DNA from: Fusarium oxysporum f. sp. lycopersici 4287
Taxonomy: Eukaryota; Ascomycota; Sordariomycetes; Hypocreales; Nectriaceae
DNA length: 64,000 nt
Direction of reading: 5' to 3'
Assembly: GCF_000149955.1 (NCBI RefSeq)
Contig: NC_030992.1
Location: 3,240,850 to 3,304,849 of the forward strand
A program made the translations under genes and the position numbers. This document shows positions 37,582 through 47,765 of the stretch, piece by piece (within the stretch, counting starts at the first letter, position 1; each line of letters opens with the position of its first letter). A model generated the notes under the pieces. The model saw only the letters and a program-made list of their open reading frames with translations, was not told the DNA's origin and searched no databases.

Positions 37582-37619
37582 ATTGGAGCTGCATTGGAGC
37601 TGCATTGGAGCTGCATTGG
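37582..37619. repeat. 11-bp tandem repeat ATTGGAGCTGC, about 3.5 copies
   Basis: Three perfect copies of an 11-mer and the start of a fourth. It is non-coding and very recent in appearance because the copies are identical. Confidence 0.95.
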
Positions 37620-40600
37620 GGTAAAGAAATGCATTCACTTTTGCATTATGAATCATGTGGACATCATCAATTAACCATGAAAGTCACTAACCTCGATGTT
37701 GTCACTCTCGTCAGTTATAGGTAAAGCAAGGTGTGATGATTTCCATCTCCGGTCCCGGTCCCACTGAACAAAGCCAGGCCTAGAGGAGAGAAAAAGAGAA
37801 CATTTTGGAGTTCTTTTGAGCTGGTTCCACAATAAGTCCGATCCATTAAGTAAAAACGGTATGCGGCTGTCTCTGATCAAAGATTTACGTATTGGACGCT
37901 GCAACTATTATATCATGAAGTTCCAGTGCGCACGGTGTGGACCATCCCTTGAAAGGCTATTCCTACTGCAAAAAAACGGCAGAGACACAGTGGGGGAACG
38001 TCTCCACAAGATGAAGATTTTTCTTACAGTCAAGTGGACGTCGCTGACCGTATGTTAAGGTGAGAGAAGCCAAGTGGTGACCGCGGCTGGAACTTGACCA
38101 ATGAAAGACTTATACGCGACAGGTACGTATCCTAATGTGGATCCTTTCCATCAAGCAAATTCCTTCCGTTCAGCTTCCAAGAAGTTCCAGGTTTAACGGT
38201 GTCATCGACACCCCAAGATCCTGGGAAAATCTCTGAGAGAACTGACCATCTGCTCCTGGACTCCAAAACTAAACCAACTTGGGCTGTCGTTTCTTGATTC
38301 AAAACTTCGATCTGGAAAAGAGACCAAGCTTTTTTTTGGAGACGGGTCAAGCATCAGAAACAGATTTCCTTGGATCTTGTCCACCATGACGCCCAATTGG
38401 CTTGGTACCTTAGGGGAGATTCAGATCACACGCCCCCAATCAAACCGCCTATTGTGGCATCGTGAAGCAATTTTGACCCATCATCAGGGTTCCTGAAAAT
38501 GAGTCTTTCTCACCATTGCAGGGTAGGATTCACCTTGCTGGATGTCACCGTTACCCGGTGAGAAACGTTCCGTAATTAACGACTGTATCAGCATCAGTGA
38601 CTGACTGGTCTTGGTCGATACACGTGGTTGAACTATGTTGCTTGGTCTGATACACGGTTTATACAGACCTATTTCGATACATCGACAGCATACACATTGA
38701 CTTCATCATGTTGAGGCAACTTGCGTCACCCACTGTGTCGATATTGAAATACTCGAAATCGAGATCCTAATCATATCGTGTCAAACTCAGACTTGAAACG
38801 GAACGACATTACAGCAATGCAATTGCCGTGTAAACCGAGTTCGTGGGGATCTTGTTTCGTCTTCCTGAACTCTATTCTTCATCAACAACTCCCGAAATCT
38901 GATGCATAGACGCATAACAAAGCTTCCGGCGCCCGCTTGTTAGCCGCGGCTACTCCCTACCCCGAGGAAGCGCCAAAAGACTCCCCGCCTCCAAAATCGA
39001 ACACTCACGGAAGTCTCTAGGGATTGATTCTAGATGCCCTCGTCAGCTCGTGTAGTTGAAAGTGGAGCAGCAACACCAGCTTGGCATCAATTTTGGTACT
39101 GTAAATCGCCACAAGTTGAAGTCCCACACACACTCAAGCTCTCTCACTTACGCAAGAGGTCACTGTTGATTCGTTAACTCGTCTTCATGCCACGTTCTTG
39201 TCTAACACGAGATCACCAAGTGCCACTGTGCACACCACCAAAATCGTCGGCCGAGACCGAAGCAAGAGAGCCTCATCTCAGATGATGCGGCTCTTGACTA
39301 AAAATTGATTCGATTCAGAGAGCCTCGCTTCTATGCCAGGGTACAAACATATAACGCATTGCCCGTTCCTGAAGATCATGCATTGGTCTCCAGCCATACA
39401 GTGCCTCAGCCATTACCTAAAAGTTGGAGCCCCCCTGAACAACAAGCCAACATTCAATTCGCAGCCCGTGCCCATCGTGGGAAGTCCTTGCGCGTTCACT
39501 CCTCAGCCCTGTCAGCGACCTTGGTACGTCGACATCTCGGGAAGGGCGCCGTCACGATGGTGCAATCACGGCTCAAACCAGCGCAACGTGTTTTCCGGCC
39601 TCAGCTTCTAGAATTTGCTGCTGGTCCTCGTTTCTCAATGGCTGGTTTGTGGCATTTTTCAGGTGTAAACAATTTCGCGGTTAACAAGAAATATTCGCCA
39701 TTACTTGCACCATTTTCGATAGACCATCGCATCATGGAAAACTATCCAAGATCGTTTCTCGGCGACCCTTGAACTCAGCTGGGAATAAACATTTGCGTGA
39801 TAGAAGCTTCGTGCACGACCGTCTTACTAATTACACGCCTCTAGAAAATTTTCCTTCATTTGCACAGACAAACGCGTGGGCCAGTTTTGAGCCGCATTGG
39901 AACAAGGTGCAAATTTACGCTATAATTATACCATTGGATCCTCCTTTATAATGGGGCCTGGAGCATCACAAGACGAGTTGAGACTTCAGGTGGATTCGGA
40001 ACTCCCTTGACAAGGACCTTTCCACTTCACGGCGATCTGGCGGCCCGTCTTGTTCTCTCAGCGTTCCGATGTGAAGCGTCTCATTCCGACAAACGAAAAT
40101 GCAAGGAGTGTTCAGTACCTAACATCACGACTCCTGAAACCAATAAATCGAAGCGGTCTGGGTTAGCAGAGTCACAAACATGCAATAGCCTTCAACAAAG
40201 ACCCATCTGGCATCAACAAAGATATCGAGTTGGGCTCTTAGGCTCCACGGCAGATGTTTTGACGAGATAATTGCAATAAAGCTTGAGCTTGGCTTCAGCA
40301 CGGTTGCAACCAAAAGCTGTAACGGTGAGCGATCGACGCCCATTAGTCGATGAGGCTCAATTCGCATGAACTTACTTCCAGATCGATCGTCACGTACCAA
40401 AATTTGTCTTTCGGCGTTGGTCTGAGCTCGGCCGGCTGGGCGGCAAATACTGTAGCTACTGACGGTCGGTACAGTACCCGACAACAATTTAATATGCGGA
40501 ACACAACTCCGTGAGGTCCACGCCTCGAGACAGTTGGCTAAAACTTGTCTGCCTTGTAAGGTGCTCTCACTTGTCCTTCTCATAATAAGCCAAGCGATTT

Positions 40601-41392
40601 GGCGGGCTTGAGGCTCCTCTGTTTTCACACAGTGCTTACGGTACCTTGAAGTTTGAACCGTATCCTTGCAATTACACGTACACCCAGGGTTGTTTCTCTG
40701 CCGACAGTGACCTCTCTGGATGTCAGGGGCCTGTGCGTCATGTGCCTAAAATCTTCGACCGGCCACGTCCGTGCATCAATCGACTGTTTCTTGGGACGTT
40801 CAAGAGAAACGTGCCATCACGAATAGACTGGTCATAAACAATACTTCACTTTTCAATGTCTAGCTTAGCCGACAAGATGATATGAGAACACATACGACTT
40901 TTCCATTTGCGATGTTACAGAGGGTGCTTAGCCTTAGCCGTGATGCCAGTTTAGCAATGGGAATTCACTTCAATGCACACCAGCTGGTTTCAATGCAGTC
41001 CTGATGCCACTGGTCCCTCGATCTCTTACACTTGGACATTGCCTGTCCGGGAATAACGTTGGTTTGTTCTCCGAAAGACACTTCTTTCTGAGCGTCGAAC
41101 AAGATTCCACATGACATATTTTTATGGCTGCTGGTGGCCTGAATCAATTCAATCACTTGCATTCGTGTATGCCAGACATCTCCTGGGTCAATCGATAAGT
41201 TCTACATAGATGATGCACATACAAAAACAAGCATGTAGTTGTTTCTATAGCGTGCGAAGCAGAGCTCCGATCATGTGACCAACCTCTGTCTCGCAGTTCA
41301 ATGTATTGTCTGTCATCTGTATCCCAGAAATGGTCTCATATCCAAATAGACTATATGCAAGACATGTATGTAGGACATCCAACCGTCTGAGA

Positions 41393-41547
41393 GATAAGGC
41401 AAGGTATGACCCAATTGCAGAGCTGCCCGGATTTGAAGAGCATTAGCCTTATCTCTGATCATTCTCCCGAGACTCAAACTCTGGGGATTCCGGGGTCAAG
41501 AGATAAGTTCCCATGCCGGGGAATGATAACGAGGCTTGGGAGATAAG
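41393..41547. promoter_or_regulatory. Cluster of five GATA-factor sites
   Basis: GATAAG occurs at 41393-41398, 41502-41507 and 41542-41547. Its complement CTTATC is at 41448-41453 and TGATAA at 41524-41529. All five match HGATAR, the binding site of fungal GATA regulators such as AreA/NIT2 (nitrogen) or SreA (iron). Spacings of 13-55 bp suit the paired-site binding known for AreA. No gene start was found nearby, so the target is unknown. Confidence 0.45.
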
Positions 41548-41775
41548 GAATTGCCAGATCAGGCTGCACAAGAGACATTGATAGGTTGAAGCCATATTGG
41601 CAGACTTTTGGCGCATGAGTATCACGATACTGAACTAGTGAAATGGATGAGTCAAAGTGAGAACCTCTTTCTCCGACAACGGCCTCATCCGTTCACGATG
41701 GTGTTTAGCAAATTTTCAAGCCGAAGACGAAAAAAAGTGCGCCAAGCCCAGGTCCTAGCCAAGCGCTGGACTAAC

Positions 41776-41796
41776 CTCCGGGAATAATGCACGGAG
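41776..41796. promoter_or_regulatory. CTCCG-N11-CGGAG inverted repeat, possible zinc-cluster factor site
   Basis: Perfect 5-bp inverted repeat with an 11-bp spacer carrying CCG and CGG half sites. Fungal Zn2Cys6 regulators bind pairs of such triplets at fixed spacing. A chance match cannot be excluded. It lies about 230 bp from the GATA cluster. Confidence 0.25.
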
Positions 41797-42750
41797 CAAC
41801 AAATTCCTTCCATACAAGGCAAGTGGGTAACATATCTTCGATCTTTTTCTACCCCAAACGTCATATCCGCCAGATCATTCTACGCCTCAAACCCAGAATG
41901 TTCTATTTTCGCTTGTGAGAGAACCTTTTTGAGTTGAGGGGTAGACCGTTTCTAGAAGGTCTAGGGGTATCGAGATCGTCAAAATCGGACTTGACCGGTG
42001 GACGGGCCGAAAGCTAGGAGAAGGTTGCCGTGATGGGGGTGGAAGCTCGAATTGGAGACACTTGGGGGCCTGGGGAAACGTTACTGCTAGAGAAGAAGGG
42101 GGCTGTGAAAGTCTATCCGTTATTCAATAGCCAGACTCTGAGATTTAAGGGAAATGAAAAGTAATACCTGCTGCGTATCTAATGAATTGAATCTGAGCCT
42201 TGCCGTAACCTCTTAAGTTTATGACACTATAGCAATACTCATAATCCTCGGATTGTGTAGCCGTATCTCGTTACAAGACCATAGCCACACGTATCGATCA
42301 TGGCTGTTTCCCTTCGTTTGCTTGAGTTATTTCGCCATGCCAGCAACTGGAAAGGTTGGCTGTGTTGGCTGGCACTTCACGAGCCTCAGACAACCTCTTT
42401 AGTAGCCCAGCATTCACCTATCTTGGAGTTTCAGCAGCGACAAAAGGGAAAATAGCCGGGCAAGTGCAGCTTCAAGGTCGTTGGGCTAGCCAATTCTCAA
42501 CGTTGGTGAGAAGGATGAGATGATGTTCTGGTATTCAAGGAAACTAGAATGCTAAGATGCCTAGTCATATTCGTCTGGTAAATTCTACTCATCAATTCCA
42601 AGACGTTTCAAATCTATTCTGTTCACATCAGCAGCAGTAGTTTGGGAAGCACTACGTCATTAATGGTCCTTTTAAGCTATACATGAGCTATGTCATGCGG
42701 TAAAACTGTTGCTCCCCATCGCTGGTTTCTCTGCAAACTTCTGCTCAGGC

Positions 42751-43544
42751 TTAAGGTAATGGTCCTAATAATGAGGCAATCATGCGGTCTAGTTGCCCAG
42801 CGTTCCATCTGATAGAGCGAGCTATAGCCTGATACCTCTCCAGCATATGTTTCAATTGATCATTGTTCTGGCGCTGTGATATGCTAGTTTGGGCACCAGA
42901 CACTTCGTTTGGGTTGAGATACCGATTTAGTGCAGCTGAGTATGTAAAAGGCACAGGCGGAGGTTGATATGGTACTGTCGGAGGTGGAAATGTCATCGTA
43001 GGTGCTTGAAGAGGTACAGCCGAAGGCTGATAGGGCTGAGATAGATTTGCATTGGGTGGAGCCCAGGCTGCTGTGTACGGTTGGGGGTCAGAACGACGAG
43101 AATAATCTCCCAAGCTCTTCGTGGTGCGAGGGGTAGGTCTCCGAGGCAGAAAGTTGGTGGCAGAAGGAGAGACAATCTCCTCCTTGACTTTCACTTCCGT
43201 GGCTCCGGGTGGCGGCGGTGATGATGGTCGAGTCTTTAGATGCTCTAGAGGTTAGATTGGATACCTAGGTACCTAGTTGCAAATTGAATGTACTGACTTG
43301 AGAGCGGTGCACCATGCAAGGGCTTTGTTACTCTCCCATGCTCTGCGCCAAGTCTTGTTGTAAAGATTACAGGGCCATGTTGAACGATGTTTATATTGAA
43401 GAATAGAGATAGACCTGTGAATGTTAAGAGATGGTCTTGATTTGAAATGAGAGAAGAACGTGATAAATCTTGAGATATGGGAACCGCAGTTGCTGTATTG
43501 ATCTTGATCCTATGAGGCACAATGGGTAGGAGGATTCTGTTCAT
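42751..43544 (-). CDS. Hypothetical proline-rich protein, two exons
   Basis: Not recognised. Model: exon 1 43544-43298 from an ATG, intron 43245-43297 (53 nt; GTCAGT donor, CTAAC just before the CTCTAG acceptor), exon 2 43244-42751; 246 aa. The phase-1 junction joins an 82-codon ATG frame to a 164-codon frame that has no ATG of its own, which is the main support. Residues 1-80 form a mixed globular-looking segment. Residues ~85-190 are proline-rich with repeated short motifs (PYQPSAVP, PPPTVPYQPPPVPF). The last ~45 residues form a predicted helix (QLKHMLERYQAIARSIRWNAGQLDRMIASLL), possibly an oligomerisation or binding helix. It lies head to head with the broken gene at 44118. It may be lineage-specific. 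Short branch-to-acceptor spacing is the weak point of the model. Confidence 0.5.
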
Positions 43545-44117
43545 ATAGGCTTTCTATCAACTGGGAAGAGCAGATGCTACTATGTTGGGCAACAATGCTC
43601 TAGCAGTTCATGAGAAGAGCATCTCTTGTATCCAAACCACCTAGGAGAAGCAGTAACTCAAGCTTATGACCTCAATCCTAAGTTACATGGATAGCTTACC
43701 TAGGTAGATATCTAGAAATCTACCGAGTTACCTATATAACTTACCTAAGTCTTTTTGACGTGTAGGATGTGAGTACTAGGCTTTTTCAGTCAGATTCATG
43801 TCAACTTTTTTTGATCTAACAATGAGAGAATTATCTATTCAGGGTTCGATGAATTTTTATTATCGGGCTATCTATTTGATCTCTAGGTAGTGGCAAAGCA
43901 TTTGCCAAGTGACAAGCACTGCCTACTTCGACTTGAGGTAATATAGCAAACATAGATGCGTCACTACAACAGAAAAACAAAGGAATGCGAGACTGGTTTC
44001 TAGATTTCTCCTCCTCCATCATCTTGCGTTCTGGCGAGGACAATTCTCGCACTTGGATTGATTTCTGAAGTGTTGTAACTTCCGCCAACTCTCAACTGGC
44101 TGCTGTCCACATGCAAG
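43545..44117. other. Divergent intergenic region
   Basis: 573 bp between two divergent starts. It is AT-rich, with several ACCTAGGT-type repeats around 43685-43750 (CCTAGGTA, CTAGGTAG, TACCTAAG). No gene is seen. Confidence 0.4.
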
Positions 44118-45402
44118 ATGGGATCAACCCAGCAGGTACGATAAATACAGCTATACCCAAGTTACTCATCTACACACCCCTACTAACTGCATCACAAGGT
44201 CGAAAAGCAGAGCGCACAAGAGACTGCTTCCTCGTCAACACGCGAAAATATCGCAGACTTGGTTTTCCCAAACTTGACCTCGCTTTGGCTGTCTCAAGAG
44301 CCCGAAGACCAGGCGAGTCTCAGGCGACTCAAATAGGTTTGGGAGATGTTCGCCTCAGGATGGAGCCCTCAAGACAAGATGCATATCTATCGTCTCCTCC
44401 CTGAGGTGCGAAGTAACCATACAAACCGAAGGGTCCCTAGTAAACACAAACTCAACAAACACGACATCACCTTCGGACTCTGGGTTATCCTCCGATGCAT
44501 ATACCCTGATCAGAAACTTCCAGCTCTCAGACTTGCTCTCATGGAAAAGTATCCAGGTATAGATCTCAGTGCCTTCACCGGTCCTGTTCCCAACGCTGCC
44601 TGCATGGCTCCCGAGGAACACACCGCCGGGAAACTCGAGCTCAAGGTTGTGACTCCTTGGCTTTGAGAAGAAAATGCTTGAGGAAGATGATAAGATCAAC
44701 CCTAGCGACTTGTCCCTCAAAGAGGAGGAATACTTCCTTGGTGAGACATGCACTACAGGGCATGGCTTTCTCGTTACTAACTTCCTATTAGACGATACTG
44801 TATCCCAAATCCCGAAATTCGGGCCTCACCTGGACCAGCTCCTCTCCACTGAACCTGACAAGTCTTCCGCCCGGCGTTTGATGGAGGTCGAGTCGAAAAT
44901 GCGAGGCATGGTTCTTGGAGAACCTCACAGTGCTTCTTACAGCAAGTTTCTGAAGTCAAGGTCCAGTAATGCGCCAGTAGATGTATCTACTTATGGTCCC
45001 GATATCACAAAGCTATGCGCCAGTCCTAGCGCTGTGTACGAAGCAGACATTGAATCCTTGGCTAGCGACGAATCTTCTCCTGAGGACTACTCTGCCCAGA
45101 CTGCACTTTCAAACAAGCGGTTCCTCGAGTTGAAAGATCTCATTACCAATGTGACAACCGAATCGAAACGGGGTGTTTCTGATGAAATGCGCAAGATGCA
45201 CACAGAGACGACGAAGCAGATCCAAAACATGCACACCGAGATGATTGAACAGTTCACGAAGAATCGAAAGACATTGGTTGATATTGGTGAACAAGTTGCT
45301 GAGATACGAGCACATATCGAGCTTGCGCGTATTGATCGGAAGGATCTGGACGAAGTTGAGGCTAGGGCCATCAACCTTGAGCAGTTCATCTTGTCACTTT
45401 GA
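44118..45402 (+). pseudogene. Broken gene for a coiled-coil protein of unknown function
   Basis: Exon 1 at 44118-44135 (MGSTQQ), then a clear intron 44136-44198 (GTACGA donor, TACTAAC branch, CACAAG). Exon 2 from 44199 reads VEKQSAQETASSS... to ...ASLRRLK, then an in-frame TAG at 44334-44336, and continues in the same frame VWEMFASGWSPQDKMHIYRL to a TGA at 44664-44666. The next coding frame (+1) opens at once and reads FEKKMLEEDDKINPSD. A second good intron lies at 44741-44791 (GTGAGA, TTACTAACT, ATTAG). The last exon runs to 45402 and ends in a long helical coiled coil (about 44110 + 1000 to 45390; KKMHTET/QIQNMHTEMIEQF heptads). One stop plus one frameshift suggest a decayed gene, although a very short intron (37 nt) could hide the shift. 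I do not recognise the family. Confidence 0.5.
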
Positions 45403-46562
45403 GTGTTTTTGTCAAGGCAGTTGGTGTGATCTCAGCACTTTGAAACTTTCTCCTGCTATATAACATGGAGAGTAGCTGGGCAATGGAACCAGAGGAAACT
45501 ATCACGCGGAGAGTGACTCGTGTGTTTGATGTACGGGTGTGGAAACTTGATACATAAAGGGGCCTTTGCGGAATCACAGGAGCTGTGCAATGTAATATGT
45601 ATGTACTATTATCTGACGGGGTTCCCAGAAGCATTGGGCAGCAAGAGACCAATAACCTGCGGGAAGTGAAGTTGTTCTGGAACCCTGCATGGCGTTATTA
45701 ACGACGGTGGCGTCTGCTAAAGGAAGCCACTGCCTCATGTCTGAGCTCTCACATTTTGGGTCCGGGGAACGGTGACAAGACCGAGATTGTCGACTGCAAA
45801 GTATTTGCTTGTTACAATCACTCACTCTACCCCAACTTTTAATCATCCCAACTAGCTTAGTATATGCCATCTCTGGGTAGCGTCATGACCATACCTTTTT
45901 GAGGGATCGTTCATCCCATCGTCCGCAAGCGAAACTAAGATACGCAAGCGCGATATTAGTCGAGAGGCTTAGATCCGGCTTCTCCCAAGAAGCCTTATTT
46001 CCGGAAAGAGCCAGACAACAGAAACTCGGGACCGAGAAGAGGATATACGATGGGAAATATGAAGTCTTTGGCATGTGAGGCTGTTGGTAGCCAACGTTGA
46101 GAGATGGGGTATGAGTCGTGCAGTTTCAAAAATGAGGATGAGTTGGCACTCGTATCAAACCCCATGTAAACTAATCCTTGCACAGTCACAATCGGACAAT
46201 GGGAACTCGTCAGCTACAGGCGCCAGACGCGGAAGATGTCTTCGTTACCCCAGAAAACCCCCTGATCTGGTGGCGTTGCATCCCCTTCGTCCATCCATCC
46301 TTGTCAGGGTTTTGCGGGGACTGCATTAGATCCTCAAAGGGACCTGCAGATGTATGGGGCCAGCTGAAATCCTTCAACAGGGACTTACCCTGCTTTCTCG
46401 CTGTATAAGCAAGTCGTACATCATTTGTTTTGAAGAGTTTTCACGGTGCATCTGCGAGATCCCATTAATTGTGTTATATCCTATCGTTGGTACACAGAGG
46501 ATGAAGATCCCTCTAATTATACATGTATATGTTAAGTTCCCAGTATCCATTGGTTAAATCGC
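45403..46562. other. Intergenic region
   Basis: 1.16 kb between convergent genes (broken coiled-coil gene and 7-TM protein). Short open frames on both strands lack any domain. No repeat is recognised. Confidence 0.45.
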
Positions 46563-47765
46563 TTATTTCGCATGTTCAATACTATAAGGCTCGTGACGAG
46601 CATTCGTAGAGCTCGCCTCGCTGACTGCTCTCTCGTGGTGTTCCATGATTTCGTCATCTTCGCTGTTTGGTGATCGAATGACCTCTGTAATGACAGTCTT
46701 CTTGATTCCTTCGAGGTTCTCACGATGCTTGAGTTCGATCTCATCTTCTTCGCCAAGTTCGATATGTGTTCGTGTAAGACCACCTCCAAATCGACTGGCT
46801 CCGGCAGGTCGGGTACCAGTTTTGACAGTAGTTCGAGAGCGAGAGCTGTAATCGTGCGTTCCATCTGCCTGGTTGTTGCCGGCTCGGACAACCTTGCCAA
46901 TAAGGTCTGCCATGTTCATCTCGATGTGGAGTTTGCAGAGATAAACAAGAGGGTGAAACTGTACGTAGACGAAGCTGTTTGGTAAAGACATCATTCCAAT
47001 AAGGAGGATCTTGAATAAAGTCAGTGCAAGGTGGCAAACCGAGTTTGAGAGACCGTAACTTACATCCAAGGCAATCGAGATTGCGACGAGGAACATATTC
47101 ATATGGTACAAACGGGTGTACTTTTGAAGACCGTTTGCCACCAAACGCTGCTTAACAACCCAAATAAAGTAAAAGTTAAGGGCTGCGTCCATGATGGCGA
47201 AAAGGACCTTTTCCATACGGTCCCAAATTTCGTTGACATGTATGTACTTCTCACTAATTTGAAGGCGTGCAGGAATCCAAACACAGAAAACGCTGATGTT
47301 GATGGCCAAGAGGATTCCAAAGCAAGTCCACTTGAGTACGGTTCCATTTCGACGGACAACCATGAGCAGGCTGACTCGGTTGATGATAATTTGAATCAGA
47401 CATTGAACCTGTATCGACCAAAATACGACTAAAGAGTCAGTATGTGACAAGTGGAAAGGTGTGAGTGACGTACTGATAAAGAAGTAATATTGGAAACTCG
47501 GCTTTATAATCCCACGGAGATATAACCAGACCATTATTCCAAGAACAGTGCTGGAGCAGACCTCGAGCCAGATAAACATAATATAGAGAGTCAATCGATT
47601 CCGCCTTCTGATTGCTGCTTGAGTTTGACGCATGGCTTTTCCGCAGTTGAAGATGGTGACGCCCAGGGACAGACCCCAGATAATCGAAGCAAAATTCATA
47701 TCGTCGTCAGAAGGAGGCTCCTCCTTGAAGTTGGGAGGGACGAGGAAGCCATGTTCGGTCGCCAT
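46563..47765 (-). CDS. Seven-transmembrane integral membrane protein of unknown function
   Basis: Three exons: 47765-47474, 47428-47064, 47009-46563. The introns are 45 nt (GTACGT...TTTAG) and 54 nt (GTAAGT...TCAAG). Both are multiples of three without stops, so the unspliced frame is also open, which can mislead gene finders. Spliced protein 367 aa. It has a short extracellular N-terminus (MATEHGFLVPPNFKEEP), then seven hydrophobic helices between residues ~20 and ~260, with basic residues in the predicted inner loops (QAAIRRRNR, VVRRNG, VKQRLVANG). The ~110-residue C-terminal tail is charged, with RSR, RTTVKTG and EEDEIELKHRE. The topology is GPCR-like and resembles fungal rhodopsin-domain or Pth11-type families only in outline: no CFEM domain is present. 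I do not recognise the family by name. Function is unknown. Confidence 0.8.
   Translation of the reverse strand: MATEHGFLVPPNFKEEPPSDDDMNFASIIWGLSLGVTIFNCGKAMRQTQAAIRRRNRLTLYIMFIWLEVCSSTVLGIMVWLYLRGIIKPSFQYYFFISTSLTPFHLSHTDSLVVFWSIQVQCLIQIIINRVSLLMVVRRNGTVLKWTCFGILLAINISVFCVWIPARLQISEKYIHVNEIWDRMEKVLFAIMDAALNFYFIWVVKQRLVANGLQKYTRLYHMNMFLVAISIALDVSYGLSNSVCHLALTLFKILLIGMMSLPNSFVYVQFHPLVYLCKLHIEMNMADLIGKVVRAGNNQADGTHDYSSRSRTTVKTGTRPAGASRFGGGLTRTHIELGEEDEIELKHRENLEGIKKTVITEVIRSPNSEDDEIMEHHERAVSEASSTNARHEPYSIEHAK

Larger units (their letters stand above)
34616..42750. other. Gene-poor stretch, 8.1 kb
   Basis: The largest empty interval in the window. The longest frames (35440-35859 +, 39305-39772 +, 40125-40628 -) have no family features, and at least the last two have no ATG at their ends. 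It contains two short tandem repeats (37226-37248 and 37582-37619), a cluster of five GATA-factor sites (41393-41547) and a CTCCG-N11-CGGAG inverted repeat (41776-41796). No transposon, tRNA or rRNA was recognised. The first ~400 bp next to 34616 are the promoter of the arrestin gene. Confidence 0.45.

Noticed and set aside
39305..39772. 155-codon plus-strand frame
   Set aside because: No ATG at its start, and a second frame (from ATG at 39333) is open over the same bases; no family feature in either.
40125..40628. 167-codon minus-strand frame
   Set aside because: It begins with GTG rather than ATG, has no domain-like composition, and no acceptor gives it a start.
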